Assembly: GCF_002964845.1 (NCBI RefSeq)
Contig: NZ_KZ672958.1
Coordinates: 47,765-86,838, forward strand
From: Thermus tenuipuniceus
GTDB lineage: Bacteria > Deinococcota > Deinococci > Deinococcales > Thermaceae
Direction: 5' to 3'
Length of the DNA stretch: 39,074 bases
The notes under the pieces were generated by a model. The model was not told the DNA's origin, did not search any database, and worked only from the letters and a program-made list of their open reading frames with translations. This document shows, in pieces, positions 1 to 8,821 of this stretch. Position numbers and translations under genes: made by a program. Each line of letters opens with the position of its first letter. Position 1 is the stretch's first letter.

Positions 1-932
1 CGGTTGATGTCCTTTTTCCGCTCCACCGCCTCCTTAAGGGGGGTAAGCTCCACCTCCCCCTCCACCTCCCCCACCATGACCCCGCTGGTCCCCCCGGCCA
101 GGGCCTCCACCGCCGCCGCCCCCAAGCGGCTTGCCAGGATGCGGTCCTTGGCGGTGGGGCTTCCCCCCCGCTGGATATGGCCCAAGACCGTGACCCGGGC
201 CTCCACCGGCACGTGCTCCCTTATGGCGGCAAGAAGCCCCGCCGCCCCTCCGGGATAGGCCCCTTCCGCCACCACCACGATGGAGCTGGACTTGCCCCGG
301 CGCAGGGATTCCAGAAGCCCCTCGGCGATGGCCCTGGGGTCCACGGGCTCCTCGGGCACGGCGATCACCTCGGCCCCCCCCGCTAGGCCCACGTCCAGGG
401 CGATGAACCCGGAGTCCCGCCCCATGACCTCGATGAAGAAGACCCGCTCGTGGCTGGCGGCGGTATCCCGGATGCGGTCTATGGCCTCGAGGACCGTATT
501 CACCGCGGTGTCAAAGCCAATGGTGTAATCGGTTCCGTAAAGGTCGTTGTCGATGGTACCGGGCACCCCCACCACGGGGACTTTATGCTCCTCCAAAAGC
601 CGCATGGCCCCGCGAAAGGTACCGTCCCCCCCGATGGCCACCAGGCCCTCTATGCCCGCCGCTTTGAGCTTCTCCGCCGCCTTGGCCCGGCCCTCTTCCG
701 TGAGGAACTCCTGGCTTCTTGCAGTGAGGAGGATGGTTCCTCCCCGCTGAAGGATGTTGGCCACATCCCGCACCCCCAAGGGCACCATCTCCCCCTGGAT
801 CATGCCCGCATAGCCCCGGCGGATACCGATCACCTCGAGGCCCAAGGCATAGGCCTGGCGCACCACCGCCCTGATGGCCGCATTCATCCCCGGGGCATCA
901 CCGCCGGAAGTAAAGACCCCTATGCGCTTCAT
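1..932 (-). CDS. pfkA: 6-phosphofructokinase, 3' end cut by window edge
   Basis: ATP-dependent phosphofructokinase converts fructose 6-phosphate to fructose 1,6-bisphosphate in glycolysis (cytoplasm). I translated it from the minus strand: it begins MKRIGVFTSGGDAPGMN, the N-terminal nucleotide-binding loop. It then shows GGDGT, the catalytic PGTIDND segment, MGRDSG and LGHIQRGGSP, all hallmarks of the bacterial PfkA family. About 310 codons are present. The family is about 320 residues long, so only some ten C-terminal residues are lost past base 1. The ATG overlaps the stop of rsmI as ATGA (929-932), so the gene is translationally linked to rsmI and is the third gene of a zinc-ribbon-rsmI-pfkA operon. 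Nothing looks broken. Confidence 0.97.
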   Translation of the reverse strand, partial: MKRIGVFTSGGDAPGMNAAIRAVVRQAYALGLEVIGIRRGYAGMIQGEMVPLGVRDVANILQRGGTILLTARSQEFLTEEGRAKAAEKLKAAGIEGLVAIGGDGTFRGAMRLLEEHKVPVVGVPGTIDNDLYGTDYTIGFDTAVNTVLEAIDRIRDTAASHERVFFIEVMGRDSGFIALDVGLAGGAEVIAVPEEPVDPRAIAEGLLESLRRGKSSSIVVVAEGAYPGGAAGLLAAIREHVPVEARVTVLGHIQRGGSPTAKDRILASRLGAAAVEALAGGTSGVMVGEVEGEVELTPLKEAVERKKDIN

Positions 933-1741
933 TCCCCCTCCTCAAAAGGCTCCTTCTCCCCTTCCAAAGCGAGGCGATAGGCCTCGTTCCTGGGAACCCC
1001 CCTCTGCAGAAGGGCCCGGAAAAGCTCCTTACCCTTAAGGCCCTGGGCTTTTAGCTCCTCCAAGAGCTGGTTGGCCTCCACAGGTGGCGCCTCCTTGGGT
1101 CCCAGCACCAAAACGAACTCGCCCCTCGGGTTTTGAAACAGCCTCCAGGCCTCCTCTAGGGTCCCTCGGAAGATCTCCTCGTGCACCTTGCTGATCTCCC
1201 GGACCACGGCCACGGGATACCCGGGACCGTAGATCCCCATGAGGTCCTCCAGGGTTTTTTGCAGACGATGGGGGCTTTCGTACAGCACCGCGGTCCTTCC
1301 TTCCCGGGCCAGGGCCCAAAGCCGTTCCTTGCGCTCCTTGCCCCCCTTGGGCAGAAAACCCTCAAAGGTAAAGCGGTGGGTGGGCAGGCCCGAGGCCACC
1401 AGGGCGGGGATGAGGGCGGTGGGACCCGGAAGCGCTTCCACCCGCCAGCCCCATTCTAACGCCAGCCGCACCAGCTCCGCCCCGGGATCGGAGATGCCCG
1501 GGGTGCCGGCGTCCGTGGCGTAGGCCACGTAAGCGTAAGGGGAAAGGAGTTCCCTGGCCCTCCCCATCGTGTGCTGGTCCAAACGCAGGGTGGGGGTAGC
1601 GATGCCGTAGTGGCGGAGGAGAAACCCGGTACGCCGGGTGTCCTCACAGGCCACCACCTCCACCTCCTTGAGCACCCTCAGGGCCCTTAGGGTGATGTCC
1701 TCCAGGTTGCCGATGGGGGTGGGTACCAGGACCAGACGCAC
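929..1741 (-). CDS. rsmI: 16S rRNA (cytidine1402-2'-O)-methyltransferase RsmI
   Basis: RsmI uses S-adenosylmethionine to methylate the 2'-OH of C1402 in the ribosomal decoding centre. The 270-residue protein starts MRLVLVPTPIGNLEDIT and has VACEDTRRT, DAGTPGISDPG and ALPGPTALIPALVASG, the expected signatures of this tetrapyrrole-methylase-fold family. The C-terminal third (LLEELKAQGLKGKELF...) matches the usual small helical tail. The start is GTG at 1741, one base after the stop of the zinc-ribbon gene, and its end overlaps pfkA by four bases, so all three are probably one transcript. The length is normal for the family. Confidence 0.95.
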   Translation of the reverse strand: MRLVLVPTPIGNLEDITLRALRVLKEVEVVACEDTRRTGFLLRHYGIATPTLRLDQHTMGRARELLSPYAYVAYATDAGTPGISDPGAELVRLALEWGWRVEALPGPTALIPALVASGLPTHRFTFEGFLPKGGKERKERLWALAREGRTAVLYESPHRLQKTLEDLMGIYGPGYPVAVVREISKVHEEIFRGTLEEAWRLFQNPRGEFVLVLGPKEAPPVEANQLLEELKAQGLKGKELFRALLQRGVPRNEAYRLALEGEKEPFEEGE

Positions 1742-1742
1742 C

Positions 1743-2240
1743 TTAGAGGAGGATGGGCTTTAGAAGCTCCTGGACCTCGCGGAAGGTGAACTGGTACACC
1801 GAGCCCGAGGGCAGGGTGAACTCCAAAAGGTCCGGGCTTCCCGGGAAAAGGATGCGGCGCAGGGCCATGGGGCCCTGGTCGGTTTCCACATGAGCCGTCA
1901 GGTAGTCGGGCTCCAGGTTGGGTTCGTCCTCGGCCTCCTTGGGGGGTTCCTCCCCCACCCCCTCCTCCAGGCGGCGAAGGGCTTCCAGGAGGTCGGCCTT
2001 GAGGGTCCGCATCTCCTCCTCCAAGGTACCGTCGGAAAAAACCAGAACCGCCTCGTCCCCTTCCCCATAGGCGGTAAGCCCCCAAAGGACCTCCCCTTCC
2101 TCCTCAGGAGGGGCCTCCACCAGCTCCAAGGTGCCGTTGGAAAGCAGGCGCAAGACCGCCCCGCAGGCCTCGCAGTCCACGAGGTCCCCCGCCTTGTACC
2201 CCTCCAACTCCAGGGTTTCCCCACATGCCGGGCAGACCAT
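1743..2240 (-). CDS. LysW-like zinc-ribbon protein of unknown function
   Basis: This is a 165-residue acidic protein. Residues 3-26 form a four-cysteine zinc ribbon (CPAC at 3-6 and CEAC at 23-26) followed by GAVLRLLSNGTLELVE. This resembles LysW, the amino-group carrier of Thermus lysine biosynthesis, but LysW is only about 54 residues and ends in a modified glutamate. Here the ribbon is followed by an acidic helical middle (about 70-110) and a C-terminal domain with no recognised motif and no LysW-type C-terminus. It is therefore probably not a carrier. It heads the rsmI-pfkA operon. The ATG at 2240 has a GGAGGGGA ribosome-binding site and a TACAAT -10 element at 2258-2263. Function unknown. 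Confidence 0.85.
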   Translation of the reverse strand: MVCPACGETLELEGYKAGDLVDCEACGAVLRLLSNGTLELVEAPPEEEGEVLWGLTAYGEGDEAVLVFSDGTLEEEMRTLKADLLEALRRLEEGVGEEPPKEAEDEPNLEPDYLTAHVETDQGPMALRRILFPGSPDLLEFTLPSGSVYQFTFREVQELLKPILL

Positions 2241-2276
2241 AAATCCCCTCCAACCCTATTGTAGTCCGCATAAGAA

Positions 2277-2299
2277 GGGCCTCGCCTTTCGCGAGGCCC
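2277..2299 (-). terminator. Rho-independent terminator of ppa
   Basis: A perfect 9-bp stem (GGGCCTCGC at 2277-2285 pairing with GCGAGGCCC at 2291-2299) with a 5-base loop lies 25 bases past the ppa stop. On the minus strand it is followed by TTCTTA. It separates the GDPD-ppa unit from the zinc-ribbon-rsmI-pfkA unit. Confidence 0.8.
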
Positions 2300-2324
2300 C
2301 TCCCAGTATCCCCCGGGGCTGGCC

Positions 2325-2855
2325 TCAATGGGCCCCATAGCGGGCGATGCAGGCCCTCACCTCCTCCAGGGCCGCCTGCCGGTCTCGCCAGCCCGTCACC
2401 TTCACCCATTTGCCCTTCTTGGCCTCGAGGGCCTTGTAGGTTTCAAAGAAGTGCTGGATTTCCTGCTTAATCCCCTCGGGCACATCGACGATGTCCTGAA
2501 TGTGGTCCAGGCGCTGGTCCTCCGCCACCACCCCGATGACCTTGGCGTCCCCGCCCTTCTCGTCCTCCATGAGCAGAAGTCCCACCACCCGTACCTCCAC
2601 CACCACCCCGGGCAAAAGGGGGTAGGTGGAGAGAACCAGGCCGTCCAGGGGATCCCCGTCCTCGGCCAGGGTGGAGGGAATGAACCCGTAGTCCCCGGGA
2701 TAGAACTGGGCTCCGGGGAGAACCCGGTCCAGCTTGATAACCCCAAGATCCGGATCGTACTCGTACTTGTTTCCGGAACCCCTGGGCACCTCGATGACCA
2801 TGTTCACCACCTCGGGGGCACCCTTACCCACGGGAAGGCTCTTCAGGTTCGCCAT
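2325..2855 (-). CDS. ppa: inorganic pyrophosphatase (family I)
   Basis: This cytoplasmic enzyme hydrolyses pyrophosphate to phosphate, pulling biosynthetic reactions forward. The 176-residue protein begins MANLKSLPVG and has EVPRGSGNKYEYD (substrate-binding Lys and Glu), PGDYGFIPSTLAEDGDPLDGLVL (the metal-binding Asp cluster DGDPLD) and a C-terminal KKGKWVKVTGW segment. This is a complete family I enzyme of the usual prokaryotic length. I chose the ATG at 2855 because it has GAGGGG just upstream and the conserved N-terminus starts there; the upstream in-frame extension is not conserved-looking. It lies 10 bases after the GDPD gene. A perfect TATAAT (2865-2870) overlaps the GDPD stop and could give ppa its own promoter. 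Confidence 0.96.
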   Translation of the reverse strand: MANLKSLPVGKGAPEVVNMVIEVPRGSGNKYEYDPDLGVIKLDRVLPGAQFYPGDYGFIPSTLAEDGDPLDGLVLSTYPLLPGVVVEVRVVGLLLMEDEKGGDAKVIGVVAEDQRLDHIQDIVDVPEGIKQEIQHFFETYKALEAKKGKWVKVTGWRDRQAALEEVRACIARYGAH

Positions 2856-2864
2856 AGCCCCTCC

Positions 2865-2870
2865 ATTATA
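2865..2870 (-). promoter_or_regulatory. probable ppa -10 element inside the GDPD stop codon
   Basis: TATAAT on the minus strand contains the TAA stop of the upstream glycerophosphodiesterase gene (2866-2868) and lies 9 bases before the ppa ATG. No convincing -35 hexamer is seen at 16-18 bases. Confidence 0.5.
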
Positions 2871-3516
2871 CGAGGACCCCCGGGAAATCGGTGACCAGGG
2901 CATCCACCCCCCAGGCGGCAAGCTCTTGGGCTTGCTGGCGGCGGTTTACCGTCCAAGCCAGCACCCGGTAACGGACCTTTAGCTCCCTGACCCTGTCCTC
3001 GGTGAGCAAAGAGGCCTCGGGATGCACCCATTCCACCCCCAGGCAGGGGGCCAGGGCCTCCGCCTCCCCGTGCTGGTAAAGCAGGCCCAGGGGCCCCACC
3101 CCAAGCCGTTTAAGGCGCACCAGGGCCAAGGGATCAAAGGAGCTCACCCAGATCCTATCCGAGGGGTAGCGGGCCAGGAGCCTGGCCAAGGCCTCCTCCC
3201 GGCCGTCCGTTTCCGGGGGAAGGCTTTTCAGCTCCACGTTGATCCAGGCTTCGGGGAAGGCCCGGAGCACCTCCTCGAGGGTGGGCACATAAGCCGGGAG
3301 TTCCCTAGAGGAAACCCCGCTAATAGGGATGCCTCCCAGGGTGAAGTCATGGTGCACCACCAGCACCCCATCGCGGGTGAGGTGCACGTCCAGCTCAAAT
3401 CCATCCAGCCCAGCCTCCAAGGCCTGGCGGAAAGCCTCCAGGGTATTTTCCACATAGACCTGGGCCTCGCCTTCCGCCAGGCGAGGGGCACCGCGGTGTC
3501 CCAAGCGCAAGGGCAC
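2866..3516 (-). CDS. glycerophosphodiester phosphodiesterase
   Basis: GDPD/UgpQ-type enzymes split glycerophosphodiesters from phospholipid turnover into glycerol 3-phosphate and an alcohol. The 216-residue protein shows LGHRGAP at the N-terminus (catalytic His7 and Arg8), ENTLEAF, FELDVHLTRDGVLVVHHD (metal ligands Glu and Asp, second catalytic His), ELKS in the middle and the C-terminal WTVN...GVDALVTDFP pattern. It is a full TIM-barrel enzyme. No signal peptide is seen, so it is likely cytoplasmic. The start is GTG at 3516, chosen because TATACT lies 7 bases upstream, giving a leaderless mRNA. It is followed 10 bases later by ppa. Confidence 0.93.
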   Translation of the reverse strand: MPLRLGHRGAPRLAEGEAQVYVENTLEAFRQALEAGLDGFELDVHLTRDGVLVVHHDFTLGGIPISGVSSRELPAYVPTLEEVLRAFPEAWINVELKSLPPETDGREEALARLLARYPSDRIWVSSFDPLALVRLKRLGVGPLGLLYQHGEAEALAPCLGVEWVHPEASLLTEDRVRELKVRYRVLAWTVNRRQQAQELAAWGVDALVTDFPGVLV

Positions 3517-3523
3517 GAAGGGA

Positions 3524-3533
3524 AGTATACAAT
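3524..3533. promoter_or_regulatory. overlapping divergent -10 elements for two leaderless genes
   Basis: The bases AGTATACAAT serve both strands. On the minus strand TATACT (3529-3524) lies 7 bases before the GTG of the phosphodiesterase. On the plus strand TACAAT (3528-3533) lies 6 bases before the ATG at 3540. The palindromic GTATAC core is shared. No clear -35 is visible on either side. Confidence 0.6.
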
Positions 3534-3539
3534 GGGGCC

Positions 3540-4190
3540 ATGGGCAAGTATGAAGCGGCGTTTTCCCGCCTGGGCGAGGAAGCCTTGGCTAAGCTGGAAG
3601 GGCCGGGTGGCTTTCTGGCCGTCACCGAGGCCCACCTGGTCTTCGTGGACGACGCCGGGGTAAAGCGCCTGGAGCTTTCCAGGATCCGCCGGGTGGGCAA
3701 AGGAGAGGCCGGCACCCTTTTGGTGCAGGGGGAGGAGGATTCCCTGGTCCTCCCCCTGAAGGCCTTCCCCCTGGAGGAGCTCAAGGCCTTTCTGGAGGGG
3801 TTGAAACCCCACGTGGCCCGGGCCCGCAAGGCCACCTCGGCTCCCGCCCCCGGCCCCAAGGCTCCCCTGACCCAGGAAACCCCTCCCCCACCCCCTCCTC
3901 CCGAGCCCCCGAAGGCCCCGGTGTGGGAGGAGGAACCCCCTCCCAAACGGGACTCGGTGGAGCTGGCCCCGGAGCCGGAGTCCCCTCCCCCAGCCCCCAC
4001 GCCCAAGGCCCAAGGAGGGAGAAACCCTTTGGCCCTTCCCTTAAAGGTCCTTTCCCTCCTCACCCTGGCCTACACCGTGGCCTTCGTGGCCCTGAATCCC
4101 GGGGTGGATCCTTGGGTCCTGGCCGGAGTTCTCCTAGGCGGGCTCGGTCTGGCCTTGACGGAGTGGTCCTCTTCTACCTCCTCGCGGTAG
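3540..4190 (+). CDS. PH-like-domain membrane protein upstream of comEA
   Basis: This is a 216-residue protein of three parts. Residues 1-95 look like a small bacterial PH-like or GRAM-like domain (GFLAVTEAHLVFVDD...KRLELSRIRRV...LVLPL, alternating strands ending in a helix). Residues 96-165 are a proline- and glutamate-rich linker with a run of seven prolines. The C-terminus has two hydrophobic stretches (about 167-187 and 193-208) that could anchor it in the inner membrane, with the PH-like part in the cytoplasm. It begins with a leaderless ATG (TACAAT six bases upstream) and overlaps comEA by 28 bases, so it is co-transcribed with the DNA-uptake genes. The PH-like call rests on pattern only. 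Function unknown. Confidence 0.85.
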   Translation: MGKYEAAFSRLGEEALAKLEGPGGFLAVTEAHLVFVDDAGVKRLELSRIRRVGKGEAGTLLVQGEEDSLVLPLKAFPLEELKAFLEGLKPHVARARKATSAPAPGPKAPLTQETPPPPPPPEPPKAPVWEEEPPPKRDSVELAPEPESPPPAPTPKAQGGRNPLALPLKVLSLLTLAYTVAFVALNPGVDPWVLAGVLLGGLGLALTEWSSSTSSR

Positions 4191-4471
4191 CCCTCCTGGG
4201 TCTTTCCAGCCTCTGGCCCAAGCTGGTCCCGAAACCCCAGCCGGTGCGGGTGGAAACCCTGGCGGAGGCCAGCTTTGAGCCCCCAGCCCCTGAGCCCATC
4301 AGCTTGAACCAAGCCAGCCTCGAGGAGCTCATGAGCCTCCCTGGGGTCGGCCCCGTGCTGGCCCAGAGGATCGTGGAGGGAAGACCCTACGCCCGGGTGG
4401 AGGACCTCCTGAGGGTCAAGGGCATCGGCCCCGCCACCCTGGAACGGCTCAGGCCCTATGTACGGCCCTAG
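4163..4471 (+). CDS. comEA: competence DNA-binding protein ComEA
   Basis: ComEA binds incoming double-stranded DNA in the periplasm during natural transformation. The 102-residue protein begins with a membrane anchor (about residues 2-18, FYLLAVALLGLSSLW). A short linker follows, then a C-terminal double helix-hairpin-helix: ISLNQASLEELMSLPGVGPVLAQRIVEG and VEDLLRVKGIGPATLERLRPY. The GVGP and GIGP turns contact the DNA backbone. The frame is open further upstream, but the GTG at 4163 directly precedes the hydrophobic segment, so I take it as the start. It overlaps the upstream gene by 28 bases and comEC by 14, which suggests translational coupling. Confidence 0.92.
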   Translation: MVLFYLLAVALLGLSSLWPKLVPKPQPVRVETLAEASFEPPAPEPISLNQASLEELMSLPGVGPVLAQRIVEGRPYARVEDLLRVKGIGPATLERLRPYVRP

Positions 4472-6527
4472 GGCAGTCTTCCCCAAGCCTCTCCTCTCCA
4501 CCTGGGGTCCAGGGGTGGGCTTGGGTCTAGGCGGGCTCCTGGGAGCCTGGGGGCTTTTCCATCCCTGGGCCCTTCTCCTGGCGCCCTTCCTCCTCCCCCT
4601 CCTCCGGCTTCCCCTCGCCCTTGGGCTCGTTTTTGTCCTCCTCCGGGGCCTCCTTTTCCCCGTACCGGAACCCCCTTACGGCACCCGTCTCGAGGGTGTC
4701 TTCACCCTCCACCAAGGCACCATCCTCTGGCAGGGGCACAGGCTTTGGGTGCAGCACTACCCGGGCCTGGAGGATGGCCGCTACCGGCTGCGGGGGTACC
4801 TGGCTCCACCCCAGGGCAAGCGCAACCCCGGGGGCTTTGACCAGCGCACCTGGCTCCTCTCCCGGGGGATAAGGGGGGTGTTTCACGTGGAACGGGCGGA
4901 ACCCCTGGCCCCGCTTCCCGACCCCCGGGCTCCCTTCCGTTCCCGCCTGGCACATGGGCTCTCACCCCCTGCCCTCGAGGTCCTAGAGGGCTTGGTCCTG
5001 GGGGATAAAAGGGAGCTGGAGGACACCTATACCCAGTTCCAAAAGGCGGGGCTCGCCCATCTCCTGGCCCTCTCGGGCCTCCACGTGGGCTTTCTGGTGG
5101 CAAGCCTGGTTTTCCTTCTCACCCCTTTGGGCCGATGGCGCTACCTTCTGGCCCTCCTGGCCCTTCCCTTTTACCTCTGGCTGGCGGGGCCAAGCCCCTC
5201 CTTGGTGCGGGCCAACCTCATGGCCGGGTTATCCCTCCTGGGTCTCTTCCTCGGCCTTGGAGCCGCCGGGGTGCTCCAGGCCCTGGGCCTCGCCCTCTTT
5301 CTCCAGCTCCTGTGGTGGCCCGCAAGCCTGCTAAGCCTTTCCCTCCAGCTCTCCTACCTGGCGGTTGCGGGGATCGCCCTCCTCCTGCCCGCCCTCCCCC
5401 GACCCCAGGGAGCACGGGGGTACCTGGCCGGAGCCCTTCTCACCAGCCTGGCCGCCCAGGTCCCCCTGGTTCCCCTTCTCCTGGACCGCTTCGGCTTCCT
5501 ACCCCTCCTCTCCCCCCTCAGCAACCTCCTGGCCCTGCCCCTGGCCTCCCTCCTGGTACCCCTGGGATTCCTCAAGCTCTTCCTTGGAGGTCTTCTGGCA
5601 CCCCTTCTGGAGCCTTTGGCCCGGGCCCTCCTTCTCCTGGCCCAGGCCGCAAGCCACGGCCCAGCCCTAAGCTGGGGGGAAATTTCTCCTTTGGGGTTCG
5701 CCCTTTACTACCTTGGGCTTTTCCCCTTGGCCCTGGCCCTGCACCGGCTTCTCCCCTGGCGGAAAGCCCTCCTCCTCGCCAGCTTTCCCCTTCTAGCCAG
5801 CCTCCTTGCCGCCTGGCCCAAGCCCCTGGACCTCTTTGCCCTGGACGTGGGCCAGGGGGATGCCCTGCTGGCCCGGCTGGGTGGGGCCGAGGTGCTGGTG
5901 GACGGGGGCCGGCCCGAGCAGGGGGAGAAGGTTCTGCGGGCCCTAAGGGCCCTGGGGGTGGAGGCCCTCGAGGTCCTGGTGGCCACCCACCCCGACGCCG
6001 ACCACCACGGGGGCCTCCTCAAGGTGGCCGAGGAGGTTCCCATCGGCCTGGCCCTCCTCTCCCCCGCCTTCCCAAAGAAGCACCCCCTGGTCCAGGCCCT
6101 GCAAAGCCGGAAGGTGCCCATCCTCTTCCCCGGAACCGGTACCCGCCTTCGCCTGGGCAAAGGGAGCCTCAAGATCCTCTGGCCTCCTGGCCCGCAAGCA
6201 GATGACAACGCAAGCGGTCTGGTCCTCCTCCTGGACTTCGCCGGACCCAAGGCCCTCCTCCTGGCGGACGTGCCCCGGGAAGTGGAAAGAAGGCTAAGCC
6301 CCCCGCAGGTGGCGGTGGTTAAGGTTAGCCACCACGGCTCCCGCACGGGCACAGACGTAGATCTCCTGGAGCGCATCCAGCCCCAGGTGGCCCTCATCGG
6401 CGCAGGCCGGAACCCTCACGGCCATCCCCACCCCGAGGTCCTAAAGCGCCTGGCCCAGCGCGGGATAGCGGTCTACCGCACCGACCAACACGGGGCGGTG
6501 CGGGTCCTCTTCGGCTACGCCTGGTAG
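4458..6527 (+). CDS. comEC: competence DNA-translocation channel ComEC
   Basis: ComEC forms the inner-membrane channel that brings single-stranded DNA into the cytoplasm during transformation. The 689-residue protein has several N-terminal hydrophobic segments, a soluble OB-like region (about 70-140), the competence domain with LVLGDKRELEDTYTQFQKAGLAHLLALSGLHVGFL, many further membrane spans, and a C-terminal metallo-beta-lactamase-like domain. That domain shows LDVGQGDALLARLGGAEVLVDGG, ATHPDADHHGGL and VSHHGSRTGT, so putative nuclease ligands are intact. It is the third gene of the competence operon and its end overlaps the end of convergent parB by 13 bases. A parS-like sequence lies inside it at 4879-4894. 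Confidence 0.95.
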   Translation: MYGPRAVFPKPLLSTWGPGVGLGLGGLLGAWGLFHPWALLLAPFLLPLLRLPLALGLVFVLLRGLLFPVPEPPYGTRLEGVFTLHQGTILWQGHRLWVQHYPGLEDGRYRLRGYLAPPQGKRNPGGFDQRTWLLSRGIRGVFHVERAEPLAPLPDPRAPFRSRLAHGLSPPALEVLEGLVLGDKRELEDTYTQFQKAGLAHLLALSGLHVGFLVASLVFLLTPLGRWRYLLALLALPFYLWLAGPSPSLVRANLMAGLSLLGLFLGLGAAGVLQALGLALFLQLLWWPASLLSLSLQLSYLAVAGIALLLPALPRPQGARGYLAGALLTSLAAQVPLVPLLLDRFGFLPLLSPLSNLLALPLASLLVPLGFLKLFLGGLLAPLLEPLARALLLLAQAASHGPALSWGEISPLGFALYYLGLFPLALALHRLLPWRKALLLASFPLLASLLAAWPKPLDLFALDVGQGDALLARLGGAEVLVDGGRPEQGEKVLRALRALGVEALEVLVATHPDADHHGGLLKVAEEVPIGLALLSPAFPKKHPLVQALQSRKVPILFPGTGTRLRLGKGSLKILWPPGPQADDNASGLVLLLDFAGPKALLLADVPREVERRLSPPQVAVVKVSHHGSRTGTDVDLLERIQPQVALIGAGRNPHGHPHPEVLKRLAQRGIAVYRTDQHGAVRVLFGYAW
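4879..4894. promoter_or_regulatory. degenerate parS-like site within comEC
   Basis: TGTTTCACGTGGAACG differs at two positions (12 and 16) from the general bacterial parS TGTTTCACGTGAAACA. It lies in comEC codons for V-F-H-V-E-R and is about 3.9 kb from the good parS. It may be a weak secondary ParB site or chance. Confidence 0.35.
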
Positions 6528-7310
6528 CCCAGCCGCTCTAAAAGGGCCTCCAGCTCCTCCAGGGAACGGTAGTGGATGACCACCTTCCCCCTCCTTCCCC
6601 CCACCACCCTCACCGGCAGGCCTAGGTGCCGGGAAAGCTCCAGGGAAAGGGGGGAGGGTTCCTGGGCTTTGCGCTCCCGTTCCCGCATCAGGCGCTCCCG
6701 CAAGGCCTCGGCTTGGCGTACGGAAAGCCCCTTATCCAGGATCTCCCTCAGGCCCCATAGTCGGTCCTCAGGCTCCAGCATCAAAAGGGCTCGAGCATGG
6801 CCCGCGCTGATACGCCCCTCCTCCAGGGCCTGCAGCACCTCCTCAGGAAGCTGCAAAAGCCTCAGGGCGTTGGCCACCGTGGAACGGGCCTTACCCACCC
6901 GCTTGGCCACCTCCTCCTGGGTAAGGCCCAAACCTAGCAGGGCCTGGTAGCCCCGGGCCTCCTCCAGGGGGGTGAGGTCCTCCCGCTGGAGGTTCTCCAC
7001 CAAAGCCAGCTCCAAGGCCTCCTGGTCCGTGAGGTCGCGGATGACCACGGGGACCTCGCCCAGGCCCGCCATCTCAGCGGCCCGGTAGCGCCTTTCCCCT
7101 GCCACCAGTTCGTAACCCTCGCCCTTAGGGCGCACCAAGAGGGGCTGGAGAAGACCCTTTTCCCGGATGGAAGCAGCTAGCTCCTCCAGTCCCTCCGGGG
7201 AGAACCGCCTTCTCGGCTGGTGGGGATTGGGCCGGATGGCGGAAAGGGGAAGCCGGACCACCCCTCCGCCGCCCTTGGGCAGGAGGGCCTCGAGGCCCCT
7301 CCCTAAGCCG

Positions 7311-7327
<17 letters not shown>
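6515..7327 (-). CDS. parB: chromosome-partitioning protein ParB (Spo0J)
   Basis: ParB binds parS sites near oriC, spreads as a CTP-dependent sliding clamp, and loads SMC. The 270-residue protein starts [18 protein letters not shown]. The N-terminal domain has [24 protein letters not shown] and the CTP-binding box [12 protein letters not shown], followed by [18 protein letters not shown] helix-turn-helix follows ([24 protein letters not shown], about 130-155), then a C-terminal dimerisation part. Its start overlaps the end of parA by 17 bases, so the two are coupled. Its end overlaps convergent comEC by 13 bases. Cognate parS is at 8798-8813. Confidence 0.97.

Positions 7328-8821
<1,494 letters not shown>

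Noticed and set aside
2766-2782. TGTTTCCGGAACCC as a parS half-site
   Set aside because: Only a short TTTCCGGAA palindrome in ppa; it lacks the CACGTG-like centre of parS.
5135-6205. Long open frame inside comEC in another frame
   Set aside because: Pro/Gly/Ala/Arg-rich translation without domains; caused by high GC. The comEC frame has intact motifs throughout.
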